NCBI GenBank assembly: GCA_002751075.1 | Contig: NAOQ01000165.1 | Location: 58,297-122,296, forward strand | DNA length: 64,000 nucleotides | Reading direction: 5' to 3' | Origin: Ichthyophonus hoferi | Taxonomy: Eukaryota > Opisthokonta > Ichthyosporea > Ichthyophonida > Ichthyophonidae | Part shown: positions 35,156 to 48,461 of the stretch, in pieces | How the letters are laid out: every line of letters starts with the position of its first letter | Position numbering within the stretch: the stretch's first letter is position 1 | Translations under genes and position numbers: made by a program | Notes under the pieces: generated by a model | What the model was told of the DNA's origin: nothing | Databases searched by the model: none | Seen by the model: only the letters and a program-made list of their open reading frames with translations

Positions 35156-38100
35156 TTACAATAATACTGTGGACAAATATTCTGACCAATCATTGCCGAT
35201 TAAAGACAGATCTAGATGATTACTTGCCATATTATTGGTCAAAGTTCTGTGATCTAAGTAGCCCTGATCTATGCACATCCCCTTAACTGCGTCATCAGAA
35301 AAAAAATTATCCCACTGACTGGAGGATACAGTGGCGGTGCCGCTACTACCTGGACGTGATAGATTGGTTAAATTGTTTAAAACAGTGCTCACTGATACTG
35401 ATTCCGATAAATTTAGCTCTGGGGTTGTAGCTCCTTCTGTCTGGCATAGCAATAAGGGAGAAAGCTGGCCTATTGATTGGGTCGTGCTGGGTGTAGTATT
35501 TATATATGGTTGGTCGGAAATCATGTGATTATCTAGTCCTGGTGAAGCTAATAGAGGTATTTTATTGGTGTTGTCATGCTCACTGCTTGGATGGTTCCCA
35601 TGGTTGCTGGGAGATAAATCAGATTTGCACAATTCCTCGATTCTGGTTGGACTAAAATCAGCAAATATTCTTTGATTTTTCTCAGCTGTAGTTAATCTAT
35701 TTCCAATGTCCAATCGACTATTGGTTAGGATTTCGCCCAATCCAAAATCGATATCCTCATATCGAGATCCTGCCATGTTATTATTATTAGTAAATACATT
35801 TCGGCATAAAGTTGCATCTATATCTATTTCTCTAGTGCTAGTAGGTTGTTGTTCTGCATTATCCCCTTTTTTAAATTCAGCCTTGGGGTTTATAGGGGAT
35901 TCTTGCAAGAATAACATGGAGTCTAGATCAAGATTGAGTAATTTTTCTGGAAATTGATCTGGGGGTTTCGCTGAAAATTCTGAAAATTCATTTGCAGCTA
36001 TTTCCATATTAATCAACTCACATAGTGACGTCATGTTGTTATTATATTGGCTGCTATTAGGTCCCCTTGGACTGGTTCTACTCTTATTGCTGATTGCGGA
36101 TTCGATTAAATACTTTCCCTCATGCCTGTTTGTGTATATAATTGGACTATTTTCCATATTAAAATTATTTAAATTTATGTTGTTGGGAGTGGGAATGTCA
36201 TCATCTATATCCCGGTCAGCTGGCCATCGTTGGTTGTTATGTTTAATACGTAGATGATTCTGGTTGGAGGATTCAAAGGTTAAAATTGCTTAAATTTTTT
36301 TAACAAGGTATACATCTGAGATAAAATAGTGTGGATTATGATTATATAATAGTCATATCGTCCGCTTAGTATATTATAAACATATATACATATATATTTT
36401 TATATAGGAAAGTATTAAATCATATTGCAGTGCGTGCAATCATAACATTGCCGTATACTATAAACTATATACACTATATATGATATTGACAACAAAACAA
36501 TACAACAGAGAATATAATAGATAGTATATAGAGTATAATATTGCAATCATAAATAGGTTATTCTAATGGCAACAACAAGAAAACATACCTTATTATGTGT
36601 ATATATATAAGCAGCCAATTTGTGTTTGGAAAAATAAAAGTACTAGTTTAAAATCTGTAGGTATATTTTACTTAAAAAATAAACAAGCACTATTATTGGT
36701 TCACTAAAAATAAAAATGTGAAGGCAAACTAAAAAAAAAGCCACCAATGGTTTTACATGTATAGAAAAGAGTGAAAGTAAAAGTTAAAATTAAAATTAAA
36801 CATACAATAGCATTGGCTCACCTGTAGCGAGCTATTGATACCATACACCCACCCACAAGTATCATGGTTACACTATGATTCCTTATTAATTCCTTTAAAC
36901 ATGATCTGTAATTTTTTAAACCTGCCATCCTATTGGCTTACCTGTAAGGAGCTATCTGTGGCGTACACCCTTCCACAGGCGTCATGTTTACACCATATGT
37001 TCCTTACTAATTCCTTTAAACTCCGTCTATGTCGAGGTTTTCTCATACAACTAGGGGACCCTAGGAGCTGCGCTTTCTTGGCCAAATAGGCTTTCTCAGC
37101 CATCACCATAGCTGCTACACGAGCAGGGGTAGGGGTGAAAGTGTAGGTGGGGAGGGTGTAAGGAGGGACAGGAGAAGGGTAGGTACGGAGGGCTGTACGG
37201 GAAACAGGGTCCAGTCAGTGTAGGAGAGGATAGGAGAGTATAGGATAGCTGCTACATTCTGTAATAAGATATAATACATACTATAATACTATATACTACA
37301 ATAAAATACTAGCATTATTAACTAATATACCTGGCGGGGCTACACAATTTACTATTGGTGCTGCTGTGTTGTTTCCTTGCCGACTGCTCATAATATGATT
37401 GGCATTCGTCGTCCAAGGGCCTCCTGCTACTGGAGATATTTCAATATTAAAAATAAATAGCTATTAATAAAATAGTATAATATAATACTATTGTATACAT
37501 ATCACGCCTTTTGTATCTTACAAATGATATATATATACAAGTAAAGCACAGAGAGAATTATAAAGTATATAGACCAATAGGAAGCTGATACTATACCTAT
37601 TCCATGGGTTCCCATTGGTGTTCCGGTCATTGATACTGCCATATGATTGGTGGTAGTAGATACTTTATCAATAATATTATTGGTTCCTGTATTATTCTGA
37701 GAGTTTTGATTGGCTCCCATCATAGCAACTATTGGTCGTCCTTGGTTACATGAATGCGATTGTGACGTCCCATTCATATTCATCATCATCACCATATTGT
37801 TCATATTTCTATTCCCTCCGTTGCCAGACGTGTTGCTAGGAAACTGGTTGAAACCTATAGCCATTGGTTGCATATATGTCATATTAGATGTAGAACTTAT
37901 TGCCTTATTAGGAGTATGCATACTACCTCCTATTGGGTTAGCTATTACCTGATTAGGTAGATTAGATGGACTATTGTGGTGAAAAGACATCTGTAATCCA
38001 GGCATATGATTGGGCGTTACCATAGCTACCATATTATCTGTAGCTAATGACGGTTGGCCCTGACCATTACTGTAATATGGCTGGCTAATAGAATTAATCC

Positions 38101-38530
38101 CTAATCCTGGTTGGTTCATTCCCATTTTCATATTAATATTATTTATATTACTTATATCACCCCGTTGTGTAGATATCATATTCCCTATATGGGTAGGTCC
38201 CATTCCAATTTCCGATTGGCTTTGGGTAATAGTTGTCATAGTAACGCTTTGATGTTTAGCTATGCTATTCATACACATACCCATCCCCTTATGGCAATTG
38301 TCCCAAGTTGCGTCACTGGCATTACACATTTGGTTTTGGTTGGTAGATAACGCACCCATACTAGCAGTATGATTGGTGTTGCTAGGCAGCATCATTGCCC
38401 CCCTGTTTGGTTGGCTGGCTATAGGTTGTGAAGTCATACTGTCTTTTAATTGATAGTTTGTTGCTAAGCTAAGATTAGCGGCCATCCTTCCTCCCGTATG
38501 ATCCACGTGTTCCGTATAGACAATTGGCAT
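35156..38530 (-). CDS. Single C2H2 zinc-finger protein, Asn/Met/Ser-rich
   Basis: Four exons, 38530-37597, 37429-37331, 37192-36942 and 36259-35156, phases consistent, 795 aa. Residues 1-340 are low-complexity, rich in Asn, Met, Ser, Gln and Gly (NMNNMVMMMNMN-type), typical of a transactivation or prion-like region. A Pro/Thr linker (YTLPTYTFTPTPARVAA) leads to a basic region MRKPRHRRSLKELVR and one zinc finger with C412-x4-C417-x12-H430-x4-H435 (WCKHDACGRVYATD, then NHLRIKH). The finger is split by an intron between the second Cys half and the His half; joining the two halves restores a perfect finger, which supports the model. Residues 436-795 are acidic/Ser-rich and end in DWSEYLSTVLL, possibly an activation tail. 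Probably a nuclear DNA-binding regulator. I cannot assign a named family. A decayed copy of the finger exon lies in intron 3. Confidence 0.82.
36822..36905 (-). repeat. Duplicated zinc-finger half-exon (possible poison exon)
   Basis: 84 bases bounded by a good acceptor (AAAAAATTACAG) and donor (GTGAGC). They are about 75% identical to the last 81 bases of zinc-finger exon 3 (36942-37022). Shared words are TTTAAAGGAATTA, GTAAGGAA/ATAAGGAA, TGTGG and AGCTC. The Cys-His coding frame is lost. If spliced in after exon 3 it adds about ten codons and then a stop inside the zinc finger, before the two His. It is either dead or a regulated poison cassette. Confidence 0.65.
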
Positions 38531-41500
38531 TACTTCCTATGGCATCCTTAATTGACGTATTGTAAATTTTAAACTTACTTTTAAAAGCTTAAATTTCATC
38601 ACGGTGTCCAATGATATGATTCGATTTTTCGCTACAGCTGATTGAAATTTATTATATAAGATACATTTCCAAGTGGTCTTAGCCGTGAGTAGGCAGAAAT
38701 ATAAATGTGAGAGAGTAATAACACGAGTTCAAATTTTAAATATTGGCTAGCTTGTTTTTTTTTTTTTAAAAAAAAAAAAAAGAAAGAATGTGCCTATGCA
38801 TTGATTAGGAGACGAAGAGAGAAAAGGAGAGATTAAAGGATAATATAGGAAAGGGTAGTATAGTGGCTCAGACTAAAAACATATATTATGTTATGGTAAC
38901 TATACATAGATATATAATAGAGGATTGTATATAAACGGGAAATTGTATTATTTAATTGAAGGTATGTTTTATAATAAAAGAAAATAAAAAATATTTTGTT
39001 ATACTCTATGTATGCGTACATAATACAAACATACAGTTTTATTCTAACAAAACTATCATATCTCTCGTGCAATTATGTTCTCTATGTTGTCTTTAATATA
39101 AATAATAGTCGATACATACGTATATCTATACTATTATGTCTTGTATTTGTCAGCTACACCAACTCTCTCTTGACCTGTTATGTACATAAACAAAACATAT
39201 TTGTAATTATATCTTAATAGAGGTGCAATAAAATATACTTATAAAAGTATTTATGATAATGCATATACAGAGCATTACCATTAAATTTAACTAACTGCAT
39301 AAAGCAAGCCTTTAATTTTTTTAAAAAACATATCTATTGTAACAGATTACTGCTCTGTTACACTCTTAAATTGCTATATCTTGGTCAAAAAAAAAAACTA
39401 TACAGGTACAGTCTAACTTTCGTTTATGCTTTTTTCAAAAAACCAATTAATATAATTTGTTTGCTTGTCGATATTAACGTTGCAACATATGTTGAAATGT
39501 TATGTTGTAATGCTGTTTATATAATATTATACATACATATCATTATATCAGAAATTTGTCCAATTCTTTTTTCATTCCTATAATCATTGTAACTAATATA
39601 CCAAGCAACAAACATAATTCATCATTAAATTGGAGACATAAAACTGCTATGATTTTACACCATATATACATACCTTTACAGTCACCAACTAACTCTTTCC
39701 ACATCGGCACAATACGCGTAAGATAAGAACTCTACGTAGGTGTTATGTAGTCACTTGTTTCCTTTTGTACATTGAGAACAGTTTATAAATAATACGTATA
39801 AAATAATGTGTGTATATAATTATATATAATTCTGATTATTGTTATCACCGGAATACAATAAGTAACGTATCTGAATACCGTTTAGTTTAGATAGTAAATT
39901 AATTATCAGCTTAGCAGCTAATATACGTATGGAAATAAGAATGGGCAAGGATCAACACTATACTATATCGATTTGAAACTAATGGGATCTATTGTATAAA
40001 GCCAAAATATAATACGATAACAGAATGATCTATCCTAGTAATCGGTGAGAATGCTATTCTTATATAGAAATCCCAATTTATTTACCCGACTCCCCAGCCT
40101 GAGCAATGTTCTTGCGATTGGCCCACTATTAACCAATCATAATAATAAACCAATACACAAGAGGTTTTACAATTGAGGAATGTAGACACACAGTAAATTG
40201 CTTTAGTGTATACGGGAAAATTATAATTTGGGCGTATTCATATTTTAAAACGAATTTGGGCATTTAAATATTTATTTAAAAATATATACTTAGTTAAATT
40301 GATTTCTTGCCAAATTCATTGCCTTATTTGTAACCTGTTACTTCATAGGCGCACATAAACAAATGGTCAAATAAGATTCAAGATGCTAATTGGCTTATAA
40401 ATTGGAATTTATTTCTTCACTAGCGGGTTTGGATCCTGTTATTGGCTGAAGGGACGCAATAAAGTAAAGTAGCCAATAGTTAAACCTGTTTGTTTCCCGT
40501 ACCAAATAATCTCCCAGATAAGGTAGAATGGCCATGGGCATATTGTTATGAAGCCAGTAATTCACACATGGTTTATTTATTTGAAGTTAAGTTGAAAATA
40601 CGTATTAAATAATAAAATATTTTATATATAAATATATATTTAACCCTTATTATTATTTATTTCATTTCCTTTCAAGCATTTCTTATTTATTTTTCTGGTT
40701 TCATCTCATTTTCATTTTTTTATTTAATTTTTTTATTCTTTTTTCAACAAATTCTTTGTAGATCTTATGTTTAAATTATACAACATATACTTTGAGTTCC
40801 AATGTTTTAACCTACCTTTCTATTTTGAATTATCATGCATAAGAGTGGTAGAGAACAGCATATATGTTTTCCATATATATATGAACGAATAAGAAAGATA
40901 GAACACAGTATGATATGTTATGCTCTGGGTGTAATGCGTTAGACGCACCAATTGACTTAAGTGACAATGCGCGCCCTACACAGTTATGACTATTTTTAGA
41001 AATGTTACGTATATATATTTATTATTGGTCGATAATTAATAACAATACAATAATAATATAATATAATATAACTTGATAGTGTTACTCATCTAACCACTTA
41101 TCAGTAATATTTGTTCTTTAATAATTTATAGAAGGTGAAGTAGAATTTAATCCTATTTAATAGAATTCAGTTAGAAGTCGGGTACTCTAAAATGGAACAG
41201 TGTTTAGTTGTGACTTTTGGCTTAGTGAAATATTATATGGACATGTTTAAATTTTACCAACTATATCGTACTTGCACGGTCATCCTTGCCTATAGAGAGA
41301 AGTATTGTTTATGTCATTGTTAATTAATTATTTTACGGCGTAAATAATTTGCTCCAAGTGCTCTAAGGCAGAACGAGTTAACCTGGAAGTCAATGACTTA
41401 ATAGTAAGAGAAAAAGATACAAACAATAAAAATCATGTCTCAAAACCCGTCTGAAAACGGTTTATGTCTTTATTGAGGTCAAGATAATATAAAAGAAGAT

Positions 41501-43146
41501 AAAGATTGAATTACATCATCAATAGATTGCAGTTACCACCAATAAATCTTACCATATACTAGGCCAATCTGTATGTGTCAGCTTGATATAAAATAGACAT
41601 ATACACTGGAAAAAGGAAATGCTGGAGAGGGGGAAGGGGTGAATAACTAATGATAAATTTGATGCCTTCCTTAATAGGAATTGCTTGGCAGTTGGAAGTA
41701 CAGGTGCAATCCCTAAGAGTATACCCTATGATTACTTTTAAACTCCAACCGAATCAATGAGCCAATTCCTAGGTAATATTTTAAATAATTTGAGATGCAA
41801 TTACGAAACACCGATTAATCCGTTTACAAATATCTTATTGCTGGATCGCCAGTGACTAATTAATATCTGCTTTCATTTAATTAGAAAAGGGAAACGCAAA
41901 TCATGTGGACTGTCAATAGATTGGGGTTTCACGGGTACAACCCCATATTGTCATGATCCAAACGTTTATCTTTAAATTAATTGCATTAACTATTATTAGT
42001 AGTAGAAATGAACTATCTGCCAAGATGGTTAATAATAATAAACACGTAAAAGCCGCCATACTATCTTTTTATGATAATATGTTACTGTACCTATATATTT
42101 ATATAGGTTCACAAACACATATATGTACTCTCATATAATAATGTGGTATCCGGCCTATCTTGGGGTCATTGGTACATATCATGCAATAATGGCTATTATA
42201 CGGAATTTCATCAAGGAGCATCATATGGAATACTACCCTATAAAAGTTGTTTAGATAATGTTTGAAAGCTCTAAAATAAACAAAATGTCTTGGATTTAAA
42301 ATAATAGTTTATTACAAAGATGAATTTTATTTTATTTTATTTTAATATAACACTGTAAAATCATGATTGGTTAGCTATTAAATTATATGATTTAACAGAA
42401 CAAAAAGAAAATAGATAGATAAAAAGAAATGGCCTTTATAAGGACTTTAAAATTATAATTAAGCGATATTATAACTTGTGAAAAGATAAATAGTATTTTG
42501 TATTATTGGTTAGTGTACACAAATGTTGCCAACCCAGCACTTAAAACATAGTCGTTAAAATTATCTGCAAATTGAGGGATTCCTGCCGTGCCACAATTGC
42601 GATCCGATAAAATAGTGGGAATCCATTAATGCTGTAGCAGCCAATCCAAAGTACATATCACTTTATTTATCCCCAAATACAACCAATAGTCTGGAGCATG
42701 AGAGGCCAAAAAGAGCTCGATACACACGCTATGGTTTTTTATATTGTATGTAATGCCTCAATGTTGTTTGAAAATGTTAAAGCAAGAAAGGCATCACTGT
42801 CTTACAACTGCTTTTTAAAAAATCGGATGCCAATAGCCATTTTGGTTTTTATTATACTATGTCATTTATACAATGTTCGTGTAGATGTTGCATTGGTATA
42901 CAATTCATAAAACCGCTCATTCAACCACTAAGTCAAAATTTCTCTATTATCATTCTTAAACATTCTCCTTATATAAGGGTACTTTTATATTTATTTTATT
43001 CAATTCAATGGGAATATTAACCGAGATACTTTATCATTTTTTTTTGTTTTTTTTTTTTTCCTGTTTTTCTAAACAGCACGTGCGACGAGCCAGTACACAA
43101 ACTTACTATCATATTCAAATGTGGCAAAAAAAAAAAAAAAAAAAAA
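38531..43146. other. Gene-poor region
   Basis: About 4.6 kb without a supported gene. It includes a T13/A13 palindrome (38756-38780) and scattered AT-rich short repeats. Short frames at 38833-39583, 41953-42138 and 42698-42910 have no recognisable domain. A long intron or an unrecognised non-coding RNA gene cannot be excluded. Confidence 0.5.
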
Positions 43147-43601
43147 NNNNNNNNNNNNNNNNNNNNNNNNNNNNNNNNNNNNNNNNNNNNNNNNNNNNNN
43201 NNNNNNNNNNNNNNNNNNNNNNNNNNNNNNNNNNNNNNNNNNNNNNNNNNNNNNNNNNNNNNNNNNNNNNNNNNNNNNNNNNNNNNNNNNNNNNNNNNNN
43301 NNNNNNNNNNNNNNNNNNNNNNNNNNNNNNNNNNNNNNNNNNNNNNNNNNNNNNNNNNNNNNNNNNNNNNNNNNNNNNNNNNNNNNNNNNNNNNNNNNNN
43401 NNNNNNNNNNNNNNNNNNNNNNNNNNNNNNNNNNNNNNNNNNNNNNNNNNNNNNNNNNNNNNNNNNNNNNNNNNNNNNNNNNNNNNNNNNNNNNNNNNNN
43501 NNNNNNNNNNNNNNNNNNNNNNNNNNNNNNNNNNNNNNNNNNNNNNNNNNNNNNNNNNNNNNNNNNNNNNNNNNNNNNNNNNNNNNNNNNNNNNNNNNNN
43601 N
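43147..43601. other. Assembly gap (455 N)
   Basis: Run of N flanked on both sides by the same words: GGC followed by about 20 A on the left, and GGC followed by about 20 A on the right. The gap may therefore be an unmerged overlap at a poly-A run rather than missing sequence. Confidence 0.99.
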
Positions 43602-44499
43602 GGCAAAAAAAAAAAAAAAAAAAAAAGCAAGTTGTCTACTTCCTATTCGATAAGAAAAATGTTTATATTAAATATTACAATTAATTGCCAATGTTGGAGC
43701 CACTATGCACAGGTTAGTATCCAATCCAAAGATGAATTGGATAAGTATAAAAGCATAGTTTTACTGCTCAATCACGCTATTAAATAAGAAGGATATTATT
43801 GGCTAATATAAGATTTCAAGATGGATAAGCTGGATGCTCCATGGACCAGTCCGTAGCGGCTGTTTGGTTTTGTTGATTTCTCCATAGAGCTGAAGATACA
43901 GCGCCTTCTCTTGCATCATATTCGTCTCAACCTTCCATTGAAAGCGAATCAGAGCTAACACTTGTATCTATTGCTAGCTCAACAAGCGACACTTCTATAC
44001 AAACTAACTAATGTATATATGTACTCGACATGATGTGGAAGTAACTGGCTTAATTAAAGACAATACCAGAAATAATGGGGTGTACCTCCATCAATCTGTA
44101 TGCCCTTGTATTGCAATCACAATTTAAAAACATCATCTATCTATAACCAACTATTATAATATTATAATAGAAAATTGTATTATTTATTTGCAAAAACAAC
44201 TACATCTAATAGCACAATAGGTAATGAATACTCCCTTTGCAATTAAAATCCGGTTGTCATATATGGTTAGTAAGGTGTTATTTAATGAGTAAAGGCTTTA
44301 CTTTTATGCCTTAGTACAGGTAGTAAAATTAAAAAAACATCCCAGTAGATTCTGCTTGCCTATATTAGTGCGACAGATAATTTACTTAATATTCTGTTTC
44401 CAATATGCCCCATAGTCAGAGCCAATCTGAGCCCAGCTTGTATATTTTATTAGAGCTCATCTTGGAATGCTATTTAGCACCATAGATTGCACTAGGTCA
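43602..44499. other. Intergenic DNA with a short coding-like remnant
   Basis: On the plus strand 43890-44011 reads RAEDTAPSLAS followed by SESELTLVS and ends STSDTSIQTN before a stop. The ending recalls the STTDT end motif of family B, so it may be another decayed member. Otherwise nothing is seen. Confidence 0.35.
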
Positions 44500-44850
44500 C
44501 ATATCTAATAATAATTTATTGGAAATAGGACTAGCATCTGTTGTACTGAGTTCTATGAGATAGTTGTCGTCGATTATAGGACAGGTTAAAGCTCTAGTTA
44601 ACTGCTCTTAAATCTCCTTCTGTTGATCAATGGACATAGAAGCTTTTAGCTTCTTACTCGGCGATATATTGTATATGTAAAGACTGTTATCTAATTGTGG
44701 CTGCGTGTATATATTTATGGAATTATTAATATCTGAATAATTACACCAGACTTAGCTAGTTGGACTTTTAGTGCCGTATCTGGATTATCTACTACATCTT
44801 CTTTGACAACAATAGACATAGTATTAAGCAAAACATAAAGTACATAAATC
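44500..44850 (-). pseudogene. Family B ORFan, decayed copy B2
   Basis: Minus-strand match to the open copy at 46895-47368. It starts near MSIVVKEDVVDNPDTALKVQ (compare QKVEIENPDTLLERQL), continues through IYTRS (IYTQP) and ends around the CTGTTGTACTGAGTTC block, identical in order to the open copy. Interrupted and not functional. Confidence 0.55.
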
Positions 44851-46049
44851 CAACATTAAATTATTGACAACTGAGAACCGTCTTTTTTATTGGTTGTTTT
44901 TTGCCCCCTTTAGACACTTTCCAATCTTATCTTGATAATCCAATTCTAACATCTCCTTTTTAAAATGTCTCTTTAGCTAGTTACCTTCTTGGTTTAGTGG
45001 CTTGCATAATATATATTGAAAAATCAATTTACCAGATTGAAAACACTATGCAATTAAAAAACGACATACAATTAACTAACATTGAAGCAAGTACAAAAAT
45101 TGATTGCTATTAGTAAAAAAGAAGCATTGAACGCTTTAGTTCTAACATAATTGCTAATAGCATCAAATATACATAGCTATGCAAGGACATACCTAAGTTA
45201 ATTAACTAATACTGTTTTAACAATAAACTTAGTAACTTTTAGAGCCTTAATGCAGAAGTTCTTGAAACAATGCAAAGGTTACAGCAATTTAAGATGAGAT
45301 CAGCAATATCTGTTTAGAACCAGCTTGCGTTTTTTCCACCATTGAATATACTCGAAATCATCACTATTAAAGCTACCATGTACCCATATGAGATACATTA
45401 GTCACCTAGTGACTCAGTGTATTATCTTTGCACTGGTTGTAATCATCTATAAATATAAATTTAGTTACGTTCATGAGAGGGCGGCTTCACAGACTGTCCC
45501 AAGGCAGTAAAAAAACTATGCCAAAAACTAGCTAGTTCCTAATAAACTAGATTGAGGTACTCCCCAGCACTTTAAAGAAAACGTCTTTTTAGGAATTAAA
45601 AACTAATTGGAAACCCTAAACCTAAAGACCACTCACTAGAACTACCACAGAATGCTACAGTAATAAAGCTAGAGGGATAAGGAAATATTGAATGAATGCA
45701 AAAATTATAGATTAGCCGTTGATTCAATTATATTAACCCTTAGATCAAAATAATATTTGATCAATTGTAACCTTGGCCAATAAATTAATCCCGCTATTAT
45801 TAGTCAAACCACAGGAGAACAATTCCAGACCTAGCAACTCTTCCAATCTATTAATAGAATCAGTCACCACAAATCAATAAGCTGATGTTAATAAATTAGG
45901 GGAGTGCTGTTGAAAATCCTTACTGATGAGGGAATGATTCATAAAATATGCCTGAATAAAATGAAAGCCCTTAATTACTTAAAAATTATTTAAATTAATT
46001 GCTGGATAATTAGAGATTTACAAGCCAAAAATTCCATAGTAACGTTACT
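44851..46049. other. Intergenic DNA within the family A/B cluster
   Basis: A degraded 5' block (CCAATCTTATCTTGATAATC at about 44920) precedes B2. The rest is AT-rich and unrecognised. Confidence 0.4.
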
Positions 46050-46490
46050 ATTCATATATGGCAATCTGTGGTAGTTTTAGTAACTTGTCCACACCTTCGA
46101 TATCTCCAACTGATTGTTGTGTAATAGTTGGTTTTGCTGGAACAGTGGCACTAATAGCTAGTTTATCGGATCTGTTCTCAAGACACAATTGAAATAATAG
46201 AGGTTCTATAGAAGGCTAGTATACTGACTTTCTGGGTAACTATATGTAGTAATTGTACCTCTGTTCCAATTCAGAGGGAATTAATGTTTTTGATTCGTTT
46301 AGGTGCTAATGTGGATATTGCAAAATAAAAATGATCAGTAAGGGGTCACATCTTACAGTGCAAACAATAATTATTATCATTATTAAATGCTAGTAAACAG
46401 TTCTCTAACTTCAGGAAGAGCGAGAAATCAGGACCCTAATTATTGTATTCGAGTGTCAACAGTAAATTAAACATTAGTATAGCAATGGGG
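46050..46490 (-). pseudogene. Family A ORFan, decayed copy A3
   Basis: Minus-strand copy aligned over its full length with 33368-33778 (start MFNLLLTLEYNN against MSNLPLALTYDN; APKRIK island; Thr-rich end QVTKTTT). Several interruptions make it non-functional. Its conserved 5' block lies at about 46670-46830, directly downstream of the family B gene at 46895-47368, so A3 and B1 are tandem neighbours on the same strand. Confidence 0.6.
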
Positions 46491-46894
46491 TTATTATATA
46501 CATATATATTTTGATATTTTTTAATTAAATAATCAAACGCAATTTTTTTGAGTCACGAGCAAATTTGTATCAGTTGGGAATGTTGTGTATGGATGAGTGG
46601 GTCCTTTGTTGTTTATTTCTGTTTTCTCTTATCCTTTCTCGCTCTTGTTTTACCGCTGGTATTAATTTTGGTTAACACCTGTATAGCTGTATTTAATAAT
46701 CTAGATGGGAGCAATCATAAATATTTTTATTGGCTAATACAATTCTTGAAAATTTACACAGACCTACTAGGATTGTCTGGTCTTATCTTGAGAGCTTTAT
46801 ACTATTGTGTCCTTCTTTGGATGGTTCATTAAGCTAATTCACTAATGTAAGTGCTTGCAAACTATGTATCGACAAATCAATTAAAACTATGTGT

Positions 46895-47368
46895 TTACTT
46901 GGAGTTAACGGCTTTGTAACAATACATATAGAAAATAGGATTAGTATCTGTTGTACCGAGTTCTATTAAGCTGTAGTCGTCAGGTAAAGGGCAGGCTAAA
47001 GCTCTAACTAGCTGCTCTTGAATCTCCCTCTGTTGATCAATGGATATAGAAGCTTTTGGCCTTTTGCTTGGTAATGTATTGTATATATAATAACTGTAAT
47101 CTAATTGTGGCTGTGTGTATATGGTTATGGTATTATTACTCTCAGAAGAATCAATACCAGGGTCAACTAGTTGGCGTTCTAGTAAAGTATCTGGATTTTC
47201 TATTTCAACTTTTTGACAGCTATAGATATAATATGGAAAGCATAAAGCACATAATTGAACAGTAAATATTAATGACTGAGAGCAGTATTTATAATTAGTT
47301 TTGTTGTTCCTTTTATGCTTTCCTGGCCTTTGTTTATCACGGGTGTTAATTGTGGTTAACACCCACAT
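46895..47368 (-). CDS. Family B ORFan, open copy B1
   Basis: 157-codon open frame. The N-terminal part MWVLTTINTRDKQRPGKHK is basic and shares its pattern (VLTxxNTxDK) with the region upstream of family A copies. A hydrophobic stretch follows (SLIFTVQLCALCFPYYIY), then an acidic/polar part with ENPDTLLERQLVDPG, ITIYTQPQLDYSYYIYNTLP, ISIDQQREIQEQLVRALACP, and an end at LGTTDTNPIFYMYC. The relatives B2 and B3 start at an ATG just after the hydrophobic part, so the start may lie downstream and the leader may be an intron or UTR. No known domain. Amino-acid-level conservation among copies argues for past coding function. Confidence 0.45.
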   Translation of the reverse strand: MWVLTTINTRDKQRPGKHKRNNKTNYKYCSQSLIFTVQLCALCFPYYIYSCQKVEIENPDTLLERQLVDPGIDSSESNNTITIYTQPQLDYSYYIYNTLPSKRPKASISIDQQREIQEQLVRALACPLPDDYSLIELGTTDTNPIFYMYCYKAVNSK

Positions 47369-48461
47369 AGCGTGTTCATTAATATAAATGGGATTGATTG
47401 TTAATAATCTTATTGGTTAATACAATTTCACAAAAGATCACTGAGGCCCACTAGAATTGTCTTATTTTATCTCGATAATCTTACACCACATTGTCTTTTA
47501 TTGTTTTTCAAGTTGGGATTGATTAGTCAATTTTAATTAGAATAAATCAATTATTATTTATTGGGCCAATAACGTCGTTGATGCCGTAAACTTATATAAC
47601 ATGTATAAACAAGTGATTACTTGCTCTAGGGATTAGACGCGTGTTTACAATTTTTATTGTAACTTTTTAATTATATTATTGTATACAATGTTTGAATATG
47701 CAATTAATAGTTTAATATATTAATGGGTGAGTAATAATTACTTTTTATTTTAACTCTGATACAATATATTATTTTTAGCAGCTGATCCAATTGAAAGTGA
47801 GACATAGATCTTTGGTTAGCTAATATTAGTCCGGTTCGGCACTATCAAAATTGCGGGTCAGATAACTTAGTTTGACTCGCGAAATACCATATAATAGTTC
47901 TGTACTATGATTAAGATTTTAATGCTTGCATTTATTTTGACAGGAGTTATACTTGAATGACAGATGGGAAAATCCTTTCTCTTCAACAGATAACTATCTA
48001 GATCAATTAGCAGCAGAAAGAAATATTATACATCAAATAAAATTAAGTACAACAGATACTGGTTTTCATTCTAATACTAGTTAAAAGTAGTAGCCAGGAT
48101 GAATAATTATGTAATAATTATACCTATATATAATTAGTATTCAATCAATTAATATGTGAATGATTATAATTAGTATTAGATATGAAAACCATAGGTCAAA
48201 TAGAAGTCAATAGAACAGATGCTAACTTTATTTCTAAAAGCATGTGTTTGCTGTTGATATTAGATATATGCATTTTGACTATTTTTGAGAAGGTTAGAAT
48301 TAATTGGTATAATAATAATAATAATAATAATAATAGTAACAATAATAATGACAATAGAAAGTACTAATAGTAGAAGTACCTGCTAGTCATATATATTACT
48401 ATACTAGTTATAGAAAGTCGTATTTCGGAATCTAAGTTGTGTTTTTATGTTTATCATATTA
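47369..48461. other. Family B upstream block and intergenic DNA
   Basis: 47340-47560 carries the conserved 5' block seen at other family members (GGTTAACACC, CACTAGAATTGTC). A short plus-strand remnant at 47945-48083 (ELYLNDRWENPFSSTDN, ending KLSTTDTGFHSNTS) shares the STTDT end motif. A (TAA)n array lies at 48309-48350. Confidence 0.4.

Noticed and set aside
38531-43146. Short frames as genes in the 38.5-43.1 kb region
   Set aside because: Low-complexity, overlapping on both strands, and no supporting domain or splice chain.
43008-43787. Frames of 171-259 codons across N
   Set aside because: Mostly gap plus a poly-A run coding Lys; no real protein evidence.
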